Assembly: GCA_964343305.1 (NCBI GenBank)
Contig: CAYFJO010000417.1
Span: forward strand, 1 to 9,518
DNA: 9,518 bases
Direction: 5' to 3'
Source of the DNA: CAYFJO01 sp964343305
GTDB taxonomy: Bacteria > Planctomycetota > Planctomycetia > Pirellulales > Pirellulaceae
Shown: positions 1 through 6,302 of the stretch, in pieces
Layout: each line of letters begins with the position of its first letter
Numbering within the stretch: the first letter of the stretch is position 1
Notes under the pieces: generated by a model
The model's database searches: none
What the model saw: only the letters and a program-made list of their open reading frames with translations
What the model was told of the DNA's origin: nothing
Position numbers and translations under genes: made by a program

Positions 1-240
1 CCGTTCCCGCCGCTGTCGCCCAACGGCAGCCGCAGCTACCCACGCCGGCACATGGCCAACGGACACGGCAAGTGGAACCAGTACTATATACGCGCGATCA
101 ACGGCGAAGTGCGGCTATGGGTCAACGGCGAGGAAGTCTCCGGCGGCACAGGCTGCGATCCAGCGGAGGGCTATCTTTGCCTGGAAAGCGAAGGCTCACC
201 CATCCAGTTCCGCAAACTCCGCATCCGCGAGTTGCCCTAA
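1..240 (+). CDS. DUF1080 (3-keto-disaccharide hydrolase-like) protein, C-terminal fragment
   Basis: The frame is open from the first base and ends with TAA at 238-240, so this is the last 79 residues of a gene that starts upstream of the window. The ATG at 52 is internal, because the reading frame continues before it. The fragment carries the typical end of the DUF1080 / 3-keto-disaccharide hydrolase (PF06439) beta-sandwich: a GKWNQYYIRA strand, then GEVRLWVNGEEV, a GCDPAEGYLCLESEG turn and the closing strand IQFRKLRIRELP. Members of this family are abundant in planctomycetes, usually secreted, and act on or bind carbohydrates; some cleave 3-keto-glycosides. The exact substrate cannot be read from this piece. 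The family assignment rests on the strongly conserved C-terminal pattern seen here; enzymatic activity is inference, since the rest of the domain is missing. Confidence 0.85.
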   Translation, partial: PFPPLSPNGSRSYPRRHMANGHGKWNQYYIRAINGEVRLWVNGEEVSGGTGCDPAEGYLCLESEGSPIQFRKLRIRELP

Positions 241-383
241 AAGTCGAACGCACTACTTTCATTGTTTTAATTTCCAACAACGTGTAAGGAAGAATTGTCG
301 GACCGCGCGCAACTTGCTTCGGTGAATCACACCGCTGTAGTTACGCCTGATCACGAGCCCGCTTCGGCGGCGGAATCGCTCCA

Positions 384-986
384 CTAAGAGGGCAATAACG
401 CGAACGAAACCATAGTCGCAAGGGCCACCCAGAATGCACCGACGACGGAGACAAGCGACAAACCAATCAGAATGAATGTGCGAATGGACGACTTGTTCTC
501 GCTCGTGCATGTCAATTCAAAGAAGCCGACTGCCGCGCCAAGGACAATCAGGTAGAGAAACCAGTAGTCTCCGGTAACGTGGATTATCGCTTGCATGAAG
601 TCCTGCAGCTCCAGGTCAGCCTTTTGGTATTCGTGTGCCAATTTCGGAACGACCTTCACCATCACAAAGTAGACAACGAGGATGGCCAAGAAGACGTTCA
701 GCACGAGACCGACCTGGCCGGCAAGATGCCACATTCTGTCCTTCCATTTGATGGCCTGCTCGACAGACAGCGACGTGACGCCTGGCCCATAAACTGATTG
801 CATGCTCTCGCGAATGACCTCGGGATCACCCAGTTCTTCCATCGCCTTCGCAGCGGCGTCACCGGTAGACATTCCCTCGGCGACCGAAGCGTCAATCGCC
901 TCTTCCAGATGTTCCTTGAGTTCTTTGCGCAGAGGTTCGTTCATCTGGCAACATGCCTGATCCAGATAGCGATCAATGTCGTTCAT
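384..986 (-). CDS. HAAS/DUF1700-like membrane protein, partner of the PadR regulator
   Basis: This is a 200-residue protein with two parts. Residues 1-65 form a charged helical domain of the HAAS / DUF1700 type: an opening YLDQACCQM, an LRKELKEHLEEAID helix, then EGMS..AAAKAMEELGDPEVI, where the GDP turn is characteristic. Three hydrophobic membrane segments follow at about 89-112, 141-160 and 170-195. Such proteins are typically encoded beside PadR regulators and are thought to act as their membrane signalling or anti-regulatory partners; that role is taken from the family and not shown here. The start is supported by a GGAGAAG ribosome binding site at 994-999, about seven bases before the ATG. 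The PadR gene lies upstream on the same strand with a 113-bp gap, so co-transcription is likely. No permease domain follows the HAAS part, unlike MacB-type proteins with this prefix. Confidence 0.8.
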   Translation of the reverse strand: MNDIDRYLDQACCQMNEPLRKELKEHLEEAIDASVAEGMSTGDAAAKAMEELGDPEVIRESMQSVYGPGVTSLSVEQAIKWKDRMWHLAGQVGLVLNVFLAILVVYFVMVKVVPKLAHEYQKADLELQDFMQAIIHVTGDYWFLYLIVLGAAVGFFELTCTSENKSSIRTFILIGLSLVSVVGAFWVALATMVSFALLPS

Positions 987-1099
987 TTAAGACTTCTCCA
1001 TAATCTGCGTGACCGCTGTGGTGAGGGCACTTTAACGAAGCACTGACAGAGCCAGTGGCACGCGTGCGCGAGAAACCGCGTAAAGGTACTGGCATACAT
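983..1099 (-). CDS. Possible 38-residue ORF bridging the PadR and HAAS genes
   Basis: A small open frame starts at the ATG directly after the PadR stop codon (TGA-ATG, 1102 to 1097) and stops at a TGA that overlaps the HAAS start codon (ATGA, 986 to 983). It would encode a basic peptide with three cysteines, starting MYASTFTRFLAHAC and ending RSRRLWRSLK. The tight stop/start contacts at both ends resemble translational coupling and would carry ribosomes across the gap. There is no clear ribosome binding site of its own, no family is recognised, and a chance open frame of this length is quite possible. It is listed because nothing else explains the gap between two genes that otherwise look like an operon. 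Confidence 0.2.
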   Translation of the reverse strand: MYASTFTRFLAHACHWLCQCFVKVPSPQRSRRLWRSLK

Positions 1100-2074
1100 T
1101 CACTGGATTCCGGCAATCAGTTTGACGATCTGCTTTCCTAAATCGGACGAAGGGACAATGAGAGTGAACAACAGCGCGCCGGGAAAGAATAATCCTAGCC
1201 CCCAGCGGTTGACCCAGTGGATCCGACTGCCGCAAACGCGATCCCGTATGAACGGCGCGCTGAGCAGCGACAGGTTGACTGTCAAAATAAAGGGAAGCAC
1301 GTTCTCCGTCACCATGCGCGCTAATGGGTCAAGAGTGGCGGATGACACCACGATGGTCGCGAGCAGCATCAGGCGTTTGTGAGCCTCCAGCCTGTGTCGA
1401 AAGACAATCCCTAAACCGACAAAAATTGCAAAACTTATGACCGAATACAGGCTAATCCAAACAAGCGTCGCTCCATCCGTGTCCACATCAGTGTTGCCGT
1501 CTGCGCCTGTGGCGACAGATCCTGCGGCTGCGGAGTGAATCACGGTCAGCCCGGCGGGGACCATAAGCAGCGCCAGCAAGACGCCCACTGTCCCCAGGTA
1601 TCGATGTAGCTGCGCGTTGCCTTTAGCCACCAGCACGGATTGCAATAAGAATACGACGGGCCATGTCGCGTACAGGGCTGCGTGAATTTTTGATTGCAAG
1701 GGAAGTTCTGACAGGGACGACTGCAGAGTATAGACGTCGAAACGACCCACAATCGGGATGGCCAGCAGGATCGCGCCCATCCATAAATAGAAGGCGTTGG
1801 ACTCTTTATATTCGCCCAGAGCTGACCGTCCGGCTTTGGTGATGTGGTAGTACTTCCGCTGTCGAGTATCCGGCTTTCCTTCCCACTCACCACGGATCAT
1901 GCCGTCCTTCTCCAGCTTGTGAAGACTTGGATACAACGACTCGGCTTTCCATTCCAGGACGCCGTCCGTTTCCTCCTTGACGGTCACAAAGATCTCGTAG
2001 CCATACATCGCCCTGCGGCTGAGCAGCGAGAGGATGCTCCGAGACAACGTTCCATTGATTAGTTCCGTGTCCAT
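1100..2074 (-). CDS. PadR-family winged-helix regulator fused to a multi-spanning membrane domain
   Basis: Residues 1-88 are a full PadR winged helix: INGTLSRSILSLL, then the RAMYGYEI helix, the recognition-helix region ESLYPSLHKLEKDGMI, the wing GEWEGKPDTRQRKYYHIT and AGRSAL. Ordinary PadR proteins stop soon after this or add a short dimerisation coiled coil. Here the chain continues into about seven hydrophobic segments (roughly 96-110, 134-150, 159-177, 205-226, 233-247, 259-275 and 291-307). This membrane part has patterns seen in an uncharacterised bacterial membrane family: KIHAALYATWPVVFLLQ near 129, QLHRYLG near 155 and LEAHKRLMLLA near 229, each centred on a histidine. A hydrophilic Gly/Asp-rich loop lies at about 185-202. 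The protein probably binds DNA from the membrane and senses something there; the ligand is unknown. A likely operator sits upstream, and the HAAS gene follows. The PadR call is secure; the sensor role is inference. Confidence 0.88.
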   Translation of the reverse strand: MDTELINGTLSRSILSLLSRRAMYGYEIFVTVKEETDGVLEWKAESLYPSLHKLEKDGMIRGEWEGKPDTRQRKYYHITKAGRSALGEYKESNAFYLWMGAILLAIPIVGRFDVYTLQSSLSELPLQSKIHAALYATWPVVFLLQSVLVAKGNAQLHRYLGTVGVLLALLMVPAGLTVIHSAAAGSVATGADGNTDVDTDGATLVWISLYSVISFAIFVGLGIVFRHRLEAHKRLMLLATIVVSSATLDPLARMVTENVLPFILTVNLSLLSAPFIRDRVCGSRIHWVNRWGLGLFFPGALLFTLIVPSSDLGKQIVKLIAGIQ

Positions 2075-2390
2075 GATTCTCGCAGGAATTATCGCGTTCT
2101 TTCTGTTGGTTTTTTGTATGTCGGAGCGCTACATACTGGCGCGTCGGTCACCCAAATTTTCGTGAGCCACTACTAGGGAAAGGTCGGCAGATCGTACAGC
2201 CGCCGCTGCAACTTGCGAGGCGATCGGCCCAAATGGCGGCGAGTTGGCCGGCGAATGAGGATTATCGCGACAAACTCTCATTTTTGAATGGGAAACGAGT
2301 AGCACTACGAGAATAATCGCGTTGGTGTGACAAACCTTGTCTTGGCCGCCTTCTTGCGTCGGGCGCGCGCGTTGCTCGCTTTTCGCTGCG
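2075..2390. other. Intergenic region between the dioxygenase pseudogene and the PadR gene
   Basis: These 316 bases lie downstream of the dioxygenase stop and upstream of the PadR start, both on the minus strand. I see no convincing gene; the open frames here are remnants of neighbouring reading frames. The region holds the PadR-type dyad at 2116-2136. It also holds three copies of a short motif: GAATTATCGCGTT at 2086-2098, GGATTATCGCGAC at 2259-2271 and GAATAATCGCGTT at 2311-2323. No clear intrinsic terminator was found after the dioxygenase stop. Confidence 0.5.
2116..2136. promoter_or_regulatory. Probable PadR operator (inverted repeat)
   Basis: A perfect 6-bp dyad, GTATGT at 2116-2121 and ACATAC at 2131-2136, is separated by nine bases. 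It begins 41 bases upstream of the PadR-fusion start codon. PadR proteins are known to bind dyads of the form ATGT-N8-ACAT, usually in their own promoters; here the inner arms are ATGT and ACAT with a spacer one base longer. Position and form fit autoregulation. No convincing -35/-10 pair was found around it, so how it overlaps the promoter is unknown. Confidence 0.5.
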
Positions 2391-2943
2391 TCACTTCGGA
2401 CGTTCTCCAGCCAGGGTAACGCGGTGCATTTCGCGACGATGTCCGTGATAGTCGTTGACAGGATTGTGTAGCGTGCAGCGGTTGTCCCAAAACGCGAGAG
2501 AACCCGGCTGCCAGCGAAATCGGCAACAAAACTCCGGCCTGACTTGATGTTCAAACAAGAAGTTCAGAATCGGTTCGCTTTCAGATTCCGTCATTCCCTT
2601 GAAACTTGTCGTGTGAGATAGGTTGACGTACAGGGCCTTCCGGCCTGTCTCTGGATGCGCGCGCACAACGGGATGCTCAGCCACGTGAACGCTGCTGCTC
2701 GTATCCCTGGGCCCTTTTTGAATTACCTTTCGTGAGGCATCCAGTTTGTCCGAGCGGTTCACGCCGACAAGTCCCGCGAGTAGATGCTTCATCCCGTCTG
2801 ACAGACTGTCGTAGGCCGAATACTGGTTCGCGAATAACGTGTCTCCGCCAGCCGGTGGTACTTGACGGGCATAGAGAATCGTACCCATCGGCGGATCATC
2901 CAAATAGGTCGTGTCCGAATGCCAGTTTCCCCCAAAGTTGAGC

Positions 2944-2951
2944 GTCTCATC
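2944..2951. repeat. Target-site duplication, left copy
   Basis: GTCTCATC sits directly beside the left inverted repeat and is repeated exactly beside the right one. Only one copy is needed to restore the dioxygenase frame (codons for Asp-Glu-Thr), which shows that the second arose by duplication during insertion. Confidence 0.8.
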
Positions 2952-3012
2952 GGTAGTGGGTGACTTTGAAGAAAAGAAGCCCGGCTTCTAAAACGCAAAA
3001 TCACCCACTACC
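2952..3012. mobile_element. 61-bp palindromic MITE/REP-like element inserted in the dioxygenase gene
   Basis: The element has perfect 12-bp terminal inverted repeats, GGTAGTGGGTGA at 2952-2963 and TCACCCACTACC at 3001-3012. The match extends to 13 bp if one flanking base on each side is counted. A second, inner palindrome (AGAAGCC, one base, GGCTTCT, 2975-2989) lies in the middle. It is flanked by GTCTCATC on both sides (2944-2951 and 3013-3020). It has no coding capacity, so it would have to be moved by a transposase encoded elsewhere. An 8-bp duplication is the simplest reading with a symmetric element; the direct repeat can be stretched to 11 bp (CGTCTCATCGG) if the element is taken as 58 bp. 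No family name can be assigned from sequence alone. Confidence 0.85.
2968..2989 (-). terminator. Terminator-like hairpin inside the inserted element
   Basis: Read on the minus strand, in the sense direction of the broken dioxygenase gene, AGAAGC-CGG-GCTTCT is followed at once by TTTCTTC. This has the form of a short intrinsic terminator: a six-bp stem, three-base loop and T-rich tail. It may stop transcription of the gene as well as its translation. The stem is short and not very GC-rich, so efficiency is uncertain; it may instead be a recognition hairpin for the mobilising enzyme. Confidence 0.35.
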
Positions 3013-3020
3013 GTCTCATC
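3013..3020. repeat. Target-site duplication, right copy
   Basis: This is an exact copy of the GTCTCATC on the left side of the element. The two copies show no divergence, and the two 12-bp inverted repeats are also identical to each other, which fits a fairly recent insertion. Confidence 0.8.
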
Positions 3021-3281
3021 GGCATGTTTGACAATGGGAACAATATAGGGAAATCCTTCGAGTGGCTTCACGAAAGGGTATTCGATCGGTTCACCGAACT
3101 GGCTGGCGAAATCCATTTGTTGTGTTGGTGTGAGAGTCTGACCGCGAAAAAAGATGACCAGGTAATCAAGTAATGCTTGATGGATCTCAGCAACGACCTG
3201 CAGATCCAACGGTTTGGACAAGTCAACGCCGTCAATTTCCGCACCAATTGAACTCGTCAATGGACACACAGTAATCGCCAT

Positions 3282-3589
3282 GTTGCTCCTGTTTTACCGC
3301 TTCATCCGCCAGATGTTGGTCTTTACCATAATACATTTCCGCAACAACACTGGTGCGGCCATGTCCGACCGTGGGGATCGACCGGATACGCGGCGAGCTG
3401 GTCGACACCGGTTTTCGGCGGCTTGCTGGAAATCAAACACGTTTGGACGTCAGCAGTGCCAGCCGATCGGCGACGGCCAACCGGAGACTATTTCTCGGGA
3501 ATTTTTTCACTATCCTGTCAATCTATAGTCTTGTCTCATACGTCATTTCCAATGAACCGCAATGATTTCTCGAACTTGTCAGGTCGACC
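3282..3589. other. Divergent intergenic region between the dioxygenase and the first HEAT gene
   Basis: These 308 bases separate two divergently read genes and must hold promoters for both. I see no gene in them that I can support. On the minus strand TATTAT (3328-3333) would make a reasonable -10 box for the dioxygenase, but no good -35 lies at the right distance. On the plus strand TATAGT (3524-3529) follows a T-run (3502-3507) by 16 bases and is a weak promoter candidate for the HEAT gene. No strong operator-like dyad was noticed. Confidence 0.4.
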
Positions 3590-6163
3590 ATGAAAACCAA
3601 CTACTGTGTGTGCGTGATCCTACTTGCTGCTCAGCTACATGGACCGAGCTTTGGTCAGTCAATCTCTGATCCAAAAAACGCCAATGGACCCGTTGCCTTG
3701 AATCGATTGGACGAGATGGTCAAGTGCGGCGACCCGCAGGCAGTGCCGATCCTTCGCGACTGGCTGGTGACCGATATGAATCGTGTCAAGAAGAAAGACA
3801 CGTCGCAGCGCTTGATGCGTGCGCTGGACGGATTGGGGATGTTTGGCGACCGTCATCTGCAAGACAAAATCGAAGCGATCTATCGGCACGCAGACTGTGC
3901 AGCAGTAGTTCGCGACTCTGCAGCAATCGCGTTGGCGCGCATGGGCGCACGCGACGATATTGAACTCCTGAAAGAAATTCTCAGGGACCGGCGGCTGGCG
4001 ATTCAGTCTCGATGTGAAAGCGCCGTGACATTGCTGAAACTCAAAGTGCCGGCCGCCGCCGAATTCCTTCTTGCGCAATACGACATTTACCGTCAGGAAT
4101 TTCGGACGAAAGGTGGCAGCAACTTGGCACCTGTGCGGATGGCCTTGGCGCGGCTCCACAGCGAACAGCTTCTGGACGTTCTCGAAGAGCGGCTGAAAGT
4201 CGAGCCAAATGTCAAGATGCAGAACAACATCCGCACGTTAAAGCAGCGGATGTTGTTGAATGCGTTACGGCTCGAAGAACTGCGTCAAATCGCCGCTAAT
4301 CCAAATTGGAAGGCGGCGGACCGTCGTTATCCGATAATCGAGGTCTTGGGCGCGCGGGGCGATCTCGAAATCATTCCGTTCCTCGAATCGCTCAAACCAT
4401 ACGAAACCAATCTTGAGTCGCTCAAAAGACAGGTGGAAGGACATAACAACTACATCTGGCCCCAACACGTGAAAGATTCGATTGGCAAGATACGGCGGCG
4501 GCATTGGGAAGCCGTCGCGGAGTTGCAAAAGCAAAAGCCTGAATTGTTGAAGTCGCTGTGTGCGGCGGCGCCGACGAAGGTTGCCGCCAACAAGCCTAGC
4601 GTTAAAGAAAAGAAGCCCAGCCTTGAAGAACTCGTAAGCCGCCTGAAGGATTCGAATCAAAGCATCCGACAGCGGGCATTGAGTTATGTCGGTGCCATGA
4701 AACCGTACCCCGAGCAGCTCGCGCCGCATGTTATTCGTCTTCTAAAAGATCCGAATTACGAAATTCGAGCCAATGCAGCCAATTCGCTCGGCAATTTGCA
4801 AAACGGATTGCCTGACTTGGGAACGCGATTCCCTGAGTGTATTCCTCAGCTCGTTCAAATGCTCTCGGACCGAGATCCCAAGGACCGACACCAAAAGGTT
4901 CGCCGATTTGCGGTATACGCTCTTCGATGTATCGGAAAACCGTCTAAGCCCGCTGTGCCCGAACTCCTCAAGATTGCGAGAAACCGGAAAGACGATGTTT
5001 CAGCTAGGAAAGAGACGGTTGGGGCACTAGGAGCCATCCGACACGCGTCGTCGGACGTGGTGGATACGTTGATTGGACTGTTGGACGACGAGTCGCGAAT
5101 CGACCAAAACTACCCAACCATCGCGAGTGCGGCATATGGTGCTCTGGGACGATTAGGAGTCGACGGCAAATCCGCACAGCAGGTCCTGATGAAGAAACTA
5201 CGCCACGACGAGGCACAGCACCGCAAGATGGCCGCGTACGCGCTCGGCACGATTGGATTTGGTTCGCTGGAGGTGGAGAATGCCTTGCTCGACTTGCTGA
5301 ACGACAAAAGTGCAAACGTTCAGAAGTCGGCATTGTCATCATTGGAGGGAATCAATAAGATCAACGCATTCTTTTTTCGCCACCAAGTAAGTTCTCGCGA
5401 AGTTAGCGCGAAACGGCGAGCTTTGTTGGAAGACATGCAGCGCGATCGCGATCACAAATCGCGGTTTGCTAAAGTGTTGGCAGCTCAGCTTCGTCTGGGT
5501 GAAGGGCACCATCCACGACGTACAAATGCGTTGCGCATGCTGTTCGAGTTGGATGCACGAGAGCACGTGGCTCTCGTCAAGAATGTATTCGCGCGGCTTG
5601 AAAAGAAGACCATCAATTTGGAAAGGGCGGATTTGCGGATGCAATTGCTGCGTACGTTGGTCGCGTGGCTACCTGAAAAGGACGTTCTGCCGTTCCTGAT
5701 CGCAGTGGACTCGGATGTGGGCGAAGCACCGCTGGTTAAGTTCCGCGCCGCCGTGCTGCTTTGCGAACGAGCTGACGATGCAATGTCGATCGCCTATCTC
5801 GTGAAGCGGCATTTCATGAAAGCCGGCGAAAACGAGCCGCTGCTGAGCGTCGACCAACTGAGGAATTCGCTGAAGAATCGTCAGCTCTTTGAGTCCGACG
5901 AAGCATTTGAAAGCGTGAAGGCTGTTGGGACCGAACAGCTCAAACAGATCCAAATGGGCATTCAACTTGCCCAATACCTTTACGGCTATCAACAGCGCGG
6001 AGAAGCGCGCGGGCTCTCCGTTGCCAAAGTGGTCGTCAAGCAGGAAAAGATTACTAGCATCGAATATTCCTTATCCGCGCCATCGGAAGGTTGGAAATTC
6101 GAGTTGCGAAGAAAAGGTGATCATTGGTTGCCATGCGAATTCGGAATGGCGTACATCGAATAG
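3590..6163 (+). CDS. Secreted HEAT-repeat protein (857 residues)
   Basis: The protein begins with a signal peptide: MKT, a hydrophobic core CVCVILLAAQL, and a likely cut after FGQ near residue 23, so it should act outside the cytoplasm. The mature chain is mostly paired helices of the HEAT / armadillo type. A first block (about 35-265) includes GDPQAVPILRDWL, GARDDIELLKEIL and GDLEIIPFLESL. A charged, Lys-rich stretch follows (about 300-345). A second block (about 345-590) contains SLEELVSRLKDSNQSIRQRAL, YEIRANAANSLGNL, VRRFAVYALRCIG and KMAAYALGTIG. A less regular helical part covers about 600-780, and the last 50 residues look like a small beta domain. No catalytic motif is visible; HEAT arrays usually serve as protein-binding scaffolds. 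A weak AGG lies six bases before the ATG at 3590. The gene points towards the other HEAT gene and shares no operon with it. Confidence 0.85.
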   Translation: MKTNYCVCVILLAAQLHGPSFGQSISDPKNANGPVALNRLDEMVKCGDPQAVPILRDWLVTDMNRVKKKDTSQRLMRALDGLGMFGDRHLQDKIEAIYRHADCAAVVRDSAAIALARMGARDDIELLKEILRDRRLAIQSRCESAVTLLKLKVPAAAEFLLAQYDIYRQEFRTKGGSNLAPVRMALARLHSEQLLDVLEERLKVEPNVKMQNNIRTLKQRMLLNALRLEELRQIAANPNWKAADRRYPIIEVLGARGDLEIIPFLESLKPYETNLESLKRQVEGHNNYIWPQHVKDSIGKIRRRHWEAVAELQKQKPELLKSLCAAAPTKVAANKPSVKEKKPSLEELVSRLKDSNQSIRQRALSYVGAMKPYPEQLAPHVIRLLKDPNYEIRANAANSLGNLQNGLPDLGTRFPECIPQLVQMLSDRDPKDRHQKVRRFAVYALRCIGKPSKPAVPELLKIARNRKDDVSARKETVGALGAIRHASSDVVDTLIGLLDDESRIDQNYPTIASAAYGALGRLGVDGKSAQQVLMKKLRHDEAQHRKMAAYALGTIGFGSLEVENALLDLLNDKSANVQKSALSSLEGINKINAFFFRHQVSSREVSAKRRALLEDMQRDRDHKSRFAKVLAAQLRLGEGHHPRRTNALRMLFELDAREHVALVKNVFARLEKKTINLERADLRMQLLRTLVAWLPEKDVLPFLIAVDSDVGEAPLVKFRAAVLLCERADDAMSIAYLVKRHFMKAGENEPLLSVDQLRNSLKNRQLFESDEAFESVKAVGTEQLKQIQMGIQLAQYLYGYQQRGEARGLSVAKVVVKQEKITSIEYSLSAPSEGWKFELRRKGDHWLPCEFGMAYIE

Positions 6164-6302
6164 ACTTTAGTCTCTGTTAACGGAGCCGTCCCGCGCTCAA
6201 CGACTTTTCGATCTTTCGCAATTCTCCCTCCTGTTAGTTGTGGCAACCTTCTTCAGGACTGCCGCCGCTTTTTCAACGGCCTGCAGCAATTGCACAACGG
6301 TT

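Larger units (their letters stand above)
2391..3281 (-). pseudogene. TauD/TfdA-family 2-oxoglutarate/Fe(II) dioxygenase, disrupted by a small insertion
   Basis: Read from 3281, the frame gives 90 residues of a TauD-like N-terminus (GAEIDGVDLSKPL, then DYLVIFFRGQTLTP and FASQFGEP), then seven insertion-derived residues and a TAG at 2990-2988. The rest of the enzyme continues in the same frame to the TGA at 2391. Removing 69 bp restores a 273-residue protein, a normal length for the family (E. coli TauD is 283). The rebuilt protein has H98 and D100 in NWHSD, T125 in GGDT, H249 in CTLH and R264 in MHR. These match TauD iron ligands H99, D101 and H255, and the 2-oxoglutarate contacts T126 and R270. 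The start has an AGGAG four bases upstream (3286-3290). There is no ATG, GTG or TTG between the stop and the HxD motif, so re-initiation would give a protein without iron ligands. The substrate (taurine, another sulfonate, or an aryloxyacetate-like compound) cannot be decided. Confidence 0.92.

Noticed and set aside
359..370. CCGC-TTCG-GCGG hairpin between the convergent DUF1080 and HAAS genes as a terminator
   Set aside because: The stem is only four bp and no T-run follows in either direction.
2145..2176. GGTCACCCA followed by CCACTACTA, suggesting an old copy of the 61-bp element
   Set aside because: Only short pieces match, in the wrong arrangement, and no inverted repeat pairing or duplication is present.
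2391..2903. A separate 170-residue gene beginning with TTG at 2903
   Set aside because: It is the downstream part of the broken dioxygenase: same frame, continuous homology, and it would lack the HxD iron ligands. It is better treated as one pseudogene with the 3281 start.
3214..3565. Two plus-strand open frames of 70-104 codons upstream of the first HEAT gene
   Set aside because: They overlap the dioxygenase start or the promoter region, have no signal of a protein family and no good ribosome binding site.
6164..6302. Bidirectional terminator between the two convergent HEAT genes
   Set aside because: Only short dyads (for example GCAATTGC and GTTG-TGG-CAAC) are visible, with no stem plus T-tract combination.
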